This document shows positions 8,151 through 14,200 of a stretch of 17,618 bases of DNA, piece by piece. Location of the stretch: positions 1 through 17,618 of the forward strand of contig DEHC01000074.1 in NCBI GenBank assembly GCA_002351705.1, read 5' to 3'. The DNA is from Gammaproteobacteria bacterium UBA2810 (GTDB lineage Bacteria > Pseudomonadota > Gammaproteobacteria > Enterobacterales > Succinivibrionaceae). Position numbers and translations under genes: made by a program. Numbering within the stretch: the first letter of the stretch is position 1; each line of letters begins with the position of its first letter. The notes beneath the pieces are model-generated. The model saw nothing but the letters and a program-made list of their open reading frames with translations. It ran no database searches and was not told the DNA's origin.

Positions 8151-8208
8151 GCGGGAACATCCCGCAAGAGTGCCAATTTTAATATGAAAGGCCGGACAGT
8201 GCTTTAAA
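8151..8208 (-). promoter_or_regulatory. Weak queA promoter candidate and leader hairpin
   Basis: Minus-strand TTTAAA (complement of 8203-8208) and TATTAA (complement of 8179-8184), 18 bases apart, each match 4 of 6 consensus positions and would start RNA near 8172. The leader would then hold a perfect 6-bp hairpin, GCGGGA/TCCCGC at 8151-8156 and 8160-8165, ending about 45 bases before the ATG. I see no preQ1 riboswitch consensus in it. A promoter further upstream is equally possible. Confidence 0.25.
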
Positions 8209-8390
8209 TCACACGGGAAAGAGCGCTTTTGCAGAGCTCTTACAGCCATCCCTGAACCAGGATTTGGCGCAAAGTTTTCCCGGGGAGACTGTTATGAGCC
8301 TGCACAGGCCATCAGAAAACGGTGTTTCTGTAAAAAAGCCACGCTAAATTAAAAATTTTTACAAAACATAACGGATCAATTATGACTCTC

Positions 8391-8428
8391 AACTAACATT
8401 TTTTGATAAATTTCAAAAATTTTTAGTT
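8391..8428. repeat. 38-bp AT-rich near-perfect palindrome
   Basis: Arms of 16 bases (8391-8406 and 8413-8428) pair at 14 positions around a 6-base centre; AACTAA pairs with TTAGTT and TTTTTGA with TCAAAAA. It sits in a sharply AT-rich tract (about 8340-8520) inside otherwise GC-rich DNA. It could bind a nucleoid or regulatory protein, or be a relic of a mobile element. Nothing in the sequence decides this. Confidence 0.5.
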
Positions 8429-8494
8429 AAAAAAGCACTATTTATGAGTAAAAGCCAAATTATTTTAAATAAATCAAATTTTTTTACTGATTAA

Positions 8495-8516
8495 TAATGT
8501 GATCTTGTTTACATTT
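8495..8516. promoter_or_regulatory. CRP-like binding site
   Basis: The 22 bases match the E. coli CRP consensus at 18 positions by eye: the left half is nearly complete (TAATGTGATCT), the right half is TGTTTACATTT. It overlaps the -35 element of the promoter at 8508-8536; its centre (8505.5) lies about 37 bases before the predicted start of transcription near 8543. That is close to, but not exactly, the class II activation spacing of -41.5, so repression is also possible. Confidence 0.5.
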
Positions 8517-8536
8517 ATCCGGAGAGATATTACAAT
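8508..8536 (+). promoter_or_regulatory. Sigma70-type promoter, plus strand
   Basis: TTTACA (8508-8513) and TACAAT (8531-8536) each match 5 of 6 consensus bases and are separated by the ideal 17 bases. An overlapping pair (TTGTTT 8505-8510, TATTAC 8528-8533) also has 17-base spacing. No recognised plus-strand gene follows, which makes a short RNA or small peptide the likely product. Confidence 0.5.
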
Positions 8537-8542
8537 TCTCTC
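8522..8542. promoter_or_regulatory. Operator-like dyad around the -10 element
   Basis: GAGAGA (8522-8527) and TCTCTC (8537-8542) are perfect inverted repeats with nine bases between them, and they bracket the -10 hexamer at 8531-8536. A dyad at this place is typical of a repressor site, but no cognate regulator is visible in the window. Confidence 0.35.
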
Positions 8543-8618
8543 AGTTCGTTAGTTCCTATTCTTTCATGCGGCGGTTGCATGGTCTCCGTTACTTCTGTGA
8601 ACGGAGACATTTTAATTT
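8543..8618 (+). ncRNA. Candidate small RNA with terminator hairpin
   Basis: Starting from the promoter at 8508-8536, a transcript of about 75 bases would hold a pyrimidine-rich single-stranded 5' part, a hairpin (CATGC 8565-8569, GCATG 8577-8581), and immediately after it a perfect 9-bp hairpin (GTCTCCGTT 8582-8590, AACGGAGAC 8600-8608). The latter is followed by ATTTTAATTT, a terminator-like tail. Promoter, structure and tail are seen directly; that an RNA is made is inference. It resembles no small RNA I know (compared from memory with Spot 42 and CyaR). The alternative is a leader for the small frame at 8579-8722. Confidence 0.35.
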
Positions 8619-8722
8619 CCCATCATTTCTACCCTGTAAAAAACACACCTCTGGCATACTTCATCGATGGCAAAGGCGGCACAGCTGCAGCTTGGCGAAT
8701 GACTGATCTGCACCGCATATGA
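8579..8722 (+). CDS. Possible 47-residue small protein, unrecognised
   Basis: An ATG at 8579, 36 bases after the predicted transcription start near 8543, opens a 47-residue frame whose central part reads HHFYPVKNTPLAYFIDGKGG (residues 15-34), ending at TGA 8720-8722. No clear Shine-Dalgarno precedes it and a strong hairpin covers its first codons, which argues against good translation. I do not recognise the sequence; it could be a chance frame or a gene remnant. It is listed because of the good promoter upstream. Confidence 0.15.
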   Translation: MVSVTSVNGDILISHHFYPVKNTPLAYFIDGKGGTAAAWRMTDLHRI

Positions 8723-8921
8723 ATGTGTCTGAAAAAAAAGCAGAGGCAGCCTGCAGCAGCTTCCGGAAAACAGGTTACACCAGGGCTGTGCCTGAATTTA
8801 TCAGGGAATGCCAGGACAGCCGATGAGGAATTGCCTCCGTGGTTTTGGTTAATTGAGAAAAGACGCCTGACATTGGGTGTAATCAGAGAGGGGTACAGGC
8901 AAATACTTTTATGTCTGCTGC

Positions 8922-9001
8922 AGCCCCCTCAGGAACAGAGGGTCAAAGAGGGGGCTGGCCTGCACCGGGATGCAGGGGCAGGCGGAACCGCATGCCTGCC
9001 C
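8922..9001. other. Cluster of three hairpins downstream of the orphan gene
   Basis: Three consecutive inverted repeats: AGCCCCCTC/GAGGGGGCT (8922-8930, 8948-8956; 17-base loop), CCTGCA/TGCAGG (8959-8964, 8971-8976) and GGGCAGGC/GCCTGCCC (8976-8983, 8994-9001). All lie in the 3' region of the gene at 9044-9472. There is no strong T-run, so this looks more like a stabilising or Rho-independent-poor 3' end than a classic terminator. The rest of 8619-9043 contains no gene I can support. Confidence 0.4.
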
Positions 9002-9043
9002 GTAAGGTCAAGGGCTCAGCAGCACTGACTGCTCAATGGCTGT

Positions 9044-9472
9044 CTACTCCCTGCCGCAGTTAAAGTTAGCATCAAGAGCGGGCTGGAAAATTTCATCGAA
9101 CTCAGGACCGCATGATTCCGGGTCATCCTTGAAACATGTCATCTGATATCCCCAGATAGACTGAGGATTGGGACGCTCGTCCTGAACCTCTACCCACATA
9201 ACACCGGTACGATTATTTACATTAACCTCGCACTGCAGTTCGGTCTTCCAGGCAGTAGACTTGCCCATGTTCTCGCAGTTGTTTTTCTGGGCATAAGACT
9301 GTATCCATGCATCTTTGGTCTGATTGCCGATATTGAAACAGAACTTCGCGAACGTGGTTCCGGTTGAAGTGTTGGTGTATGTAACCATGCCACCCCGCTG
9401 TGAGGACTTCCATCCGGCGGGAATATTGGCGGCTGCTGCCTTAATTAATTTTTCTGCATAATCAGTACCCAT
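9044..9472 (-). CDS. Hypothetical six-cysteine, tryptophan-rich protein
   Basis: I do not recognise this 142-residue protein. It has six cysteines (45, 66, 81, 113, 121, 139) and five tryptophans, and a polar composition rich in Asn, Gln and Thr. The even number of cysteines would suit disulfides in an exported protein, yet there is no signal peptide: an in-frame TAA directly precedes the ATG (9470-9472). Codon choice looks ordinary and coding-like, with more A/T at third positions than in the queA-secF genes. The only ribosome-binding candidate, GGA about 10 bases upstream, lies in the arm of a hairpin (9482-9508). It could be a cytosolic protein, a gene that lost its 5' end, or a small accessory-region effector. 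No neighbour indicates a role. Confidence 0.6.
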   Translation of the reverse strand: MGTDYAEKLIKAAAANIPAGWKSSQRGGMVTYTNTSTGTTFAKFCFNIGNQTKDAWIQSYAQKNNCENMGKSTAWKTELQCEVNVNNRTGVMWVEVQDERPNPQSIWGYQMTCFKDDPESCGPEFDEIFQPALDANFNCGRE

Positions 9473-9481
9473 TTATAAGTT

Positions 9482-9508
9482 TCCGGCAGCTTGCAATAAT
9501 CTGCCGGA
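9482..9508 (-). promoter_or_regulatory. Hairpin over the ribosome-binding site of the six-Cys gene
   Basis: TCCGGCAG (9482-9489) and CTGCCGGA (9501-9508) form a perfect 8-bp stem with an 11-base loop, ending 9 bases before the ATG of the gene at 9044-9472. The proximal arm contains the only GGA-type Shine-Dalgarno. The hairpin could restrict translation, or be the terminator of a lost upstream gene (only AACTTATAA follows, no T-run). Confidence 0.4.
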
Positions 9509-9953
9509 GAGAAGCCCGGAAGCAATCCGCGCCTCGTCACAAGGGATTCCGGCACAAAACCTGAATCACAGTGCGCGCAGAAGAGACATCCGGGATGAAT
9601 CGGCAGGCGCTCCCGGAATCGGAGTGTCCGCCGGCAGGAACAATGCAGGTTTGGAGAGTCAGGGCTGTCAGTTTCCCGTCCGCAAGACATGATCAATTCA
9701 GCCTGAGGAAGCCGCAGAGATGAAATAATCTGCATCGTTCTTTATGCATGGTAATAATCCGACTCCTGCGTGTAAACCACACCAAAGTGCAGCCATGCAG
9801 TATGGTGGCGGCTTTAATCATAATGAGTACGCGGTATTGCGCTATTAGGTGCTGCAGAGAGACTCTGCCGAAATTCAATGAGTACGGTCTGGCAGGATTA
9901 CAGATATGTAGCGATAAACAGACGTAAAGACATGGAACACCGCCTTGAGAGAC
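9509..9953. other. Spacer without a supportable gene
   Basis: Short open frames occur on both strands but none has a ribosome-binding site, biased codon use or a recognisable protein. No tRNA, insertion-sequence end or attachment-type repeat was seen. The stretch separates two accessory genes and may hold decayed sequence. Confidence 0.4.
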
Positions 9954-10907
9954 TTATTCCGACTCGCTCCAGAGGATAATTTTCTGCTCCTTCCCGGAGA
10001 ATACCATGGTAAAACGGCGGAGAGGCTTGTGAACAGCAGAGCTGCCTGAATACGCATCGGTGATCTGCGGCTCTTTAGCTTGGGCGTTCACCTGCTGCTC
10101 CGTCCAGCTGCCTTCATACATCATCTCCATAATGATTCCGACGTCAGGAAATTCACACAGAAGCCATGCGCTTGCGTCCGTGCCGTATTCCCCGCTCCGC
10201 GCATCAAGCCCCCTGGAGAGGAGGAAGATCCTCAGCCAGTCACAGACTTCGCCAGCAGTGCCGGGCTTCCGGGCCTCAGGAAGAGCTGTCAGGAAAACAT
10301 TGAAGAAGTATGCCGCGTCTGCAGCCTTTACAGCGCCTGTAAAGAAAGGGAGCCGCTCTCTCATCTCTCGGCGCACGGATGCTGGCATTATGCCGTCCAT
10401 GACAATTCTGGCATGAGCCTGCTTCAGCTCAAGGTTAGGGAGCCCGATTTCAATGACATCACCGTCCCCGCTGAGTATCGTGTAATAGCCGCACTGCGTC
10501 AGGAGCACACCTGTATCAATTGCCGGAGAGTACTGTGACGCGCTGAAATCGCACTCCCAGAATGCTTTCGTCTGCGCTTTGCCCGGAGTCCCGATCCGGG
10601 CCGCGAAGTATTCCTTCATGGAGTCCGTGATTACGCCGGTCTCATACCAGTAATCACCGAACCCTGGCTCACTGGACTGGTTCAGGAAATTAAGAACCGA
10701 CCAGGTCTGAAACACACGGGAGCGGCCTTTCATATCGAAGCAGTATCCGCCGTAATGTCTCCGTAGTTCATCCATCAGGATATCTATATGCTGCTCAGTG
10801 ACGTCCTGCAGAGGCATATGGTTCAGGAGAGCCGCAGAGCGGATCAGGTATCCCCTGAAAAACTGCCTGATCTCGCCTTCGGTAAATCCAAGCAGATCCC
10901 TGAACAC
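9954..10907 (-). CDS. C-terminal part of AAA-ATPase-like/PD-(D/E)XK protein
   Basis: In-frame continuation of the fragment at 10917-11570; read alone it would begin at a GTG (10905-10907) that is really an internal valine codon and has no ribosome-binding site. Family landmarks, numbered from that GTG: FRDLLGFTEGEIRQFF (2-17), YGGYCF (52-57), YWYETG (86-91), LLTQCGYYTI (135-144) and LPNLELK (156-162), as in proteins with an AAA-ATPase-like domain followed by a PD-(D/E)XK domain (Pfam PF09820 and PF08011). In the nuclease region the usual E-x-K appears as E261-M262-M263, so the catalytic lysine seems missing; D244 may be the motif aspartate. Probably not translated, or only by read-through of the stop. 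Confidence 0.6.
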   Translation of the reverse strand: MFRDLLGFTEGEIRQFFRGYLIRSAALLNHMPLQDVTEQHIDILMDELRRHYGGYCFDMKGRSRVFQTWSVLNFLNQSSEPGFGDYWYETGVITDSMKEYFAARIGTPGKAQTKAFWECDFSASQYSPAIDTGVLLTQCGYYTILSGDGDVIEIGLPNLELKQAHARIVMDGIMPASVRREMRERLPFFTGAVKAADAAYFFNVFLTALPEARKPGTAGEVCDWLRIFLLSRGLDARSGEYGTDASAWLLCEFPDVGIIMEMMYEGSWTEQQVNAQAKEPQITDAYSGSSAVHKPLRRFTMVFSGKEQKIILWSESE

Positions 10908-10916
10908 AGGATCATC

Positions 10917-11570
10917 TTACAGATCAACTACAGCGGAGCTTCTGACCATCCTCACAAGCTCTCCGAATCCTGCAGTACCGGTTATGAAGACCAGCCGGAA
11001 CGAGCCTGAATTCGCCTTAACTGCGTCATAGAAGTATCCCAGAGACTGCCTGATACCGGCAAGCTTCTCAGGGCTGTCAGCATTTGCGGCAAGCGGAGCG
11101 TCGTACTCGTCAACAAGCAGAACAAATGGATTCTCCCCGCAGCGTCTGCATATCGCGTCTATGAGATACGAAATGCTGTGAAAGTCACCCGGTGCACAGG
11201 ACTCATCAAGCAGACCGGCATCTGCCGCGCACAGGAAGAATTTCCGGACGGCAGCTTTCTCAAAAATCTCCCTGGAGCTGCATGGTATGCCGGAAAAATC
11301 GAGCCTCAGAACTTTGTATGTCCTGCTTTCGTCCCATAACTTCTCTATGGCAAGCCCATGGAACATTTTAAGGCCGTCCTTGAACAGAGACTCAAGAGTT
11401 GACACCAAAAGAGACTTGCCGAAACGGCGCGGACGTGCCAGAAAATACTGACTGGTGTTGAAGCGTGCCAGCTCATAAATCAGTGCTGTCTTGTCAACAT
11501 AAATCTGCTCCAGATTTCTGATTGATGTAAAAGATGAATTTGCAATCGGCAGTTGCTGAAGCTTGGGCAT
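10917..11570 (-). CDS. AAA-ATPase-like domain protein, N-terminal part
   Basis: A 217-residue frame holding the whole AAA-ATPase-like domain (Pfam PF09820 type). It has IYVDKTALIYEL (23-34), the family's Walker A-like RPRRFGKSLL (46-55), Walker B-like FVLLVDEYDAPL (149-160) and FITG (195-198). Such proteins, common in gut anaerobes, usually continue into a PD-(D/E)XK nuclease-like domain; their function is not settled, with roles in DNA processing, toxicity or mobile elements proposed by annotation. Here the frame ends at TAA where the rest of the protein should follow. The ATG (11568-11570) has no clear Shine-Dalgarno. A promoter-like sequence ends only four bases before it. The gene is downstream of the malK terminator, so it is probably transcribed on its own. 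Confidence 0.75.
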   Translation of the reverse strand: MPKLQQLPIANSSFTSIRNLEQIYVDKTALIYELARFNTSQYFLARPRRFGKSLLVSTLESLFKDGLKMFHGLAIEKLWDESRTYKVLRLDFSGIPCSSREIFEKAAVRKFFLCAADAGLLDESCAPGDFHSISYLIDAICRRCGENPFVLLVDEYDAPLAANADSPEKLAGIRQSLGYFYDAVKANSGSFRLVFITGTAGFGELVRMVRSSAVVDL

Positions 11571-11574
11571 AGTA

Positions 11575-11604
11575 GTTATACCGGAATGATTAACTTTTTG
11601 ACAA
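11575..11604 (-). promoter_or_regulatory. Promoter candidate giving a leaderless mRNA
   Basis: On the minus strand TTGTCA (complement of 11599-11604) and TATAAC (complement of 11575-11580) match the consensus at 5 of 6 positions each, 18 bases apart. The -10 box ends four bases before the ATG at 11570, so transcription would start at or next to the ATG. This fits the missing Shine-Dalgarno. Confidence 0.4.
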
Positions 11605-11638
11605 GTTTACCATTAAGTTCAGTGATTTCTACAGGCAC

Positions 11639-11666
11639 AAAAAAAGGGGACCCTCTCCAGGCCCCC
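11639..11666 (-). terminator. Intrinsic terminator of the mal operon
   Basis: GGGGACC (11646-11652) and GGCCCCC (11660-11666) pair in a 7-bp stem with one wobble and a 7-base loop. On the minus strand seven Ts follow directly (complement of 11639-11645). It lies 55 bases past the malK stop, a textbook intrinsic terminator. Confidence 0.85.
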
Positions 11667-11721
11667 CGAAAATTAAAGTTTGGCAATAATTATTGTTATG
11701 GGTTAATCAGACATCGCCTCA

Positions 11722-12858
11722 TCAGCTGCGGTTGTAGGTGGTTGTACGAGGATATGCGATATCGTTCTCGTCAAACAGGTAGCAGGCCTGAGGAGGAACG
11801 CCTACAACCAGGGTATCACCGGTATCGACATTGAGCTCTGCAGCAGCCTGTACGGTGAAGTCCTTGTCATCGACGTTCATGTACACGAAGGACTCGGCTC
11901 CGAGGTGCTCGGCAACCATTACCTCGCCCTGGATGCGGCCCATTGCGTCCGGATGATCGATAGGAACGAGGTGCTCAGGACGGATTCCGAGCTGGACCTT
12001 GGTGCCTACCGGGCTGCGCCTTGCATCAACGCATGCGGTGAGGATCTCGCCGGAGTTCAGCTTGACCTTGCACTGCCTCTCGCCCACTTCGACCAGCACG
12101 CAGTCGAGGAAGTTCATCTTCGGGGATCCGATGAATCCTGCGACGAACTTGTTCCTCGGGTTGTGATACAGCTCAAGCGGAGCGCCGTACTGCTCGAGGT
12201 TGGACTCAGCGTCATCACGGAGCGGTGACAGTACGCAGATCTTGTCTGCGAGGGTCATAGCCTCGATCTGATCGTGGGTAACGTAAATGATGGTTGCCTG
12301 CAGTTCCTGGTGAAGCTTTGCAATCTCAATACGCATCTTTACGCGGAGTGCTGCGTCGAGGTTTGAAAGAGGCTCATCGAACAGGAATACGGAAGGCTGC
12401 TGGACGATGCAGCGGCCGATTGCCACACGCTGGCGCTGACCGCCGGAGAGTGCCTTCGGCTTGCGGTCAAGGAGCGGTACCAGGCCGAGGATATCAGCAG
12501 CGTGGTTTACGCGCTTGTTGATGGTCTCGGGATCCATCTTCTTGAGCTTAAGACCGAAAGCCATGTTCTCACGTACGTTCATGTGAGGATACAGAGCGTA
12601 TGACTGGAACACCATGCCGATGTTGCGGTCAACAGGAGGAACATCGTTCATGTACTGGCCGCCGATCATGAGCTGGCCGTCGGTGATGTCCTCAAGGCCT
12701 GCGATCATGCGGAGAAGGGTGGACTTACCGCATCCGGAGGGTCCTACGAACACGATGAACTCGCCATCCTTGATGTTGAGATTGATGTTGCGCAGGGTAT
12801 CCTTCATCAGGGAAGGATTGTAGTTCTTGCGTACTTTCTCTAATACTACGTCTGCCAT
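11722..12858 (-). CDS. malK: Maltose/maltodextrin ABC transporter ATPase MalK
   Basis: Cytoplasmic ATPase dimer that powers maltose import through MalF-MalG. With the ATG at 12856-12858 the protein has 378 residues and starts MADVVLEKV, like E. coli MalK; the frame is open 12 codons further but lacks homology there. Walker A is GPSGCGKST (39-47), the Q-loop MVFQSYALYPH (82-92), the signature LSGGQRQ (137-143), Walker B VFLFDEP (157-163) and the switch histidine H195. A C-terminal OB-fold regulatory domain follows from about 235 (FVAGFIGSPKMNF). A short insertion replaces the usual turn at 210-222. In E. coli this domain also binds MalT and enzyme IIA-Glc; whether that holds here cannot be seen. 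CGGAG lies 13 bases before the ATG. Last gene of malE-F-G-K, 85 bases after malG. Confidence 0.93.
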   Translation of the reverse strand: MADVVLEKVRKNYNPSLMKDTLRNINLNIKDGEFIVFVGPSGCGKSTLLRMIAGLEDITDGQLMIGGQYMNDVPPVDRNIGMVFQSYALYPHMNVRENMAFGLKLKKMDPETINKRVNHAADILGLVPLLDRKPKALSGGQRQRVAIGRCIVQQPSVFLFDEPLSNLDAALRVKMRIEIAKLHQELQATIIYVTHDQIEAMTLADKICVLSPLRDDAESNLEQYGAPLELYHNPRNKFVAGFIGSPKMNFLDCVLVEVGERQCKVKLNSGEILTACVDARRSPVGTKVQLGIRPEHLVPIDHPDAMGRIQGEVMVAEHLGAESFVYMNVDDKDFTVQAAAELNVDTGDTLVVGVPPQACYLFDENDIAYPRTTTYNRS

Positions 12859-12896
12859 TTGATTTATAAAGCTCCGTAAAAAATCTTTAACCAATC

Positions 12897-12936
12897 CGGG
12901 AACCGCTTTCCTTTATCCTTTTATCAGCGGCTCCCG
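12897..12936 (-). other. malG-malK intercistronic hairpin with T-run
   Basis: CGGGA-A-CCGCT (12897-12907) and AGCGG-C-TCCCG (12926-12936) form a 10-bp stem with one A/C mismatch and an 18-base loop, directly after malG. On the minus strand a run of six Ts follows about 15 bases later. It could be a partial terminator or protect the malEFG mRNA end, lowering malK expression. Confidence 0.4.
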
Positions 12937-12943
12937 TTGCCAG

Positions 12944-14185
12944 TTAACCCTTGACGCCGCCTGCAGTCAGACCACCGACGAGGTAGCGCTGAGCAGCAAG
13001 GAAGACGATGGTAATCGGCAGACCCGACATCACGGCTGCAGCTGCAAAGTCGCCCCACAGATAGTTCTGAGGGTAGAGGTACTGCTGTGAACCTACCGCA
13101 AGAGTAAGCTTGTCAACATCCATGAGCAGGACTGATGCTACAGGCACCTCGGTGATGGTACCGATGAATGCCAGGATGAACACAACTGCCAGAATAGGTA
13201 CTGAAAGAGGCAGAAGGATCATGTAGAAGGCTTGCCAGGGGGTGGCACCGTCGATGGCTGCAGCTTCCTCAAGCGAGCCGTCGATGGTCTCGAAGTATCC
13301 CTTTACAGTCCAGATGTGCAGCGCAATGCCGCCCATGTAGGAGAGTATCAGACCGCCGTGGGTGTTCAGGCCGAGCCATGGAACATACTGGCCGATTTTG
13401 TCGAACAGCGCGTAAATTGCAACGAGGGCCAGTACTGAAGGGAACATCTGGAAAATCAGCATGCTGTTGAGGATGAATCCCTTGCCCTTGAAGCGCAGAC
13501 GCGCGAACGCATAGGCAGATGTCGTTGACAGGCAGATGATGAGGAACGCAGTGATCAGAGCGACCTTAATGGAGTTCCACAGCCAGGTGAGAACCGGGAA
13601 AGGAGGCTTGATGGTGAGTTCCTTGTATACGCCGAACTGGGTTGAATCCCTGTTGACGGCATCGATGATGTAGCGATCCTTGCCCTGTCCGCCGGTCGAG
13701 GGGATCTCGACAACCAGCTTCTTGGAAAGCTGCTTCTCAAGATCAAGCGCCTCGTTGTTGGACTTGAACCTGGATGCGTCATACTCCTCGGGGTTGTACT
13801 GTCCGTTGATGACAATCGGATTGTCTGGGCTCAGCTTGGCAGCCTCAGACGGAGTGAACGCGCTGGTGCTGAATGCGGAGAAGGATCCCTTGCCATTCTC
13901 GGAGGCATAGATGATGACCTTGCCGTTGCCGTCATCAATGAAATGAAGATCGGCACCGCTCTGGCGGCTCATCTGGGTCAGCGAGATTCCGAGGGCGAGC
14001 TTCCAGTGATCCAGCGTGGAGTTCGCAGGAGTAGGAATAAGGTCGCCGACTGAATAGTTACCGACACGGAATGAAATTGCCACAACCATCAGGAGGGGGA
14101 ACATGATGAGCGCAAGGAACGCGATCATGAAGGCATGTGCCCCGGCCTTACGGTAGACGATGTTTTTTGACTGAACAATAGCCAT
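12944..14185 (-). CDS. malG: Maltose transporter permease MalG with large insertion
   Basis: Inner-membrane permease subunit that forms the translocation pathway with MalF. The N-terminus (MAIVQSKN, then IMFPLLMVVAISFR at 27-40) and everything from PPFPVLTWLWNS (194-205) to the C-terminal GGLTAGGVKG match E. coli MalG closely. The EAA loop, which docks to MalK, is EEAAAIDGATPWQAF (306-320). Length is 413 against 296: about 115 additional residues (roughly 72-190, coordinates 13616-13972) follow DHWKLALGISLTQ in the first periplasmic loop, where E. coli has a short turn. The insert is hydrophilic with no membrane segment or cysteine. The ATG has AAGGAG (14197-14202), which overlaps the malF stop codon. 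Confidence 0.93.
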   Translation of the reverse strand: MAIVQSKNIVYRKAGAHAFMIAFLALIMFPLLMVVAISFRVGNYSVGDLIPTPANSTLDHWKLALGISLTQMSRQSGADLHFIDDGNGKVIIYASENGKGSFSAFSTSAFTPSEAAKLSPDNPIVINGQYNPEEYDASRFKSNNEALDLEKQLSKKLVVEIPSTGGQGKDRYIIDAVNRDSTQFGVYKELTIKPPFPVLTWLWNSIKVALITAFLIICLSTTSAYAFARLRFKGKGFILNSMLIFQMFPSVLALVAIYALFDKIGQYVPWLGLNTHGGLILSYMGGIALHIWTVKGYFETIDGSLEEAAAIDGATPWQAFYMILLPLSVPILAVVFILAFIGTITEVPVASVLLMDVDKLTLAVGSQQYLYPQNYLWGDFAAAAVMSGLPITIVFLAAQRYLVGGLTAGGVKG

Positions 14186-14200
14186 TTCTTCTGCTTCTCC

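Larger units (their letters stand above)
9954..11570 (-). pseudogene. AAA-ATPase-like/PD-(D/E)XK gene split by in-frame TAA
   Basis: The two open frames are one gene of 538 codons before the final stop, a usual size for the family, broken only by TAA at 10917-10919 (codon 218). No frameshift is involved: the protein reads SSAVVDL, stop, DDPVFRDLLGF, where relatives continue without a break. One base change would restore it. It could be a recent pseudogene, a sequencing error or a recoded/read-through stop. Confidence 0.75.

Noticed and set aside
7131..8207. Plus-strand frame of 358 codons opposite queA.
   Set aside because: Mirror frame of queA with no family resemblance.
8106..8220. preQ1 riboswitch ahead of queA.
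   Set aside because: The queuosine context invited a search, but I could not find the preQ1-I stem plus A-rich tail pattern or a convincing preQ1-II arrangement; only one short hairpin is present.
8340..8520. Replication origin in the AT-rich tract.
   Set aside because: No DnaA boxes (TTATNCACA type) or clustered repeats, and no origin-linked genes nearby.
8723..9028. Plus-strand frame of 101 codons in the spacer.
   Set aside because: No Shine-Dalgarno, no recognisable motif, and it crosses the hairpin cluster at 8922-9001.
9445..9735. Minus-strand frame with a CLFCAHC zinc-finger-like string, overlapping the six-Cys gene start.
   Set aside because: The cysteine spacing alone is weak, there is no ribosome-binding site, and composition is Arg/Leu-rich as in non-coding frames.
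9509..9953. Insertion-sequence remnant between the two accessory genes.
   Set aside because: No terminal inverted repeats, target duplications or transposase motifs could be recognised.
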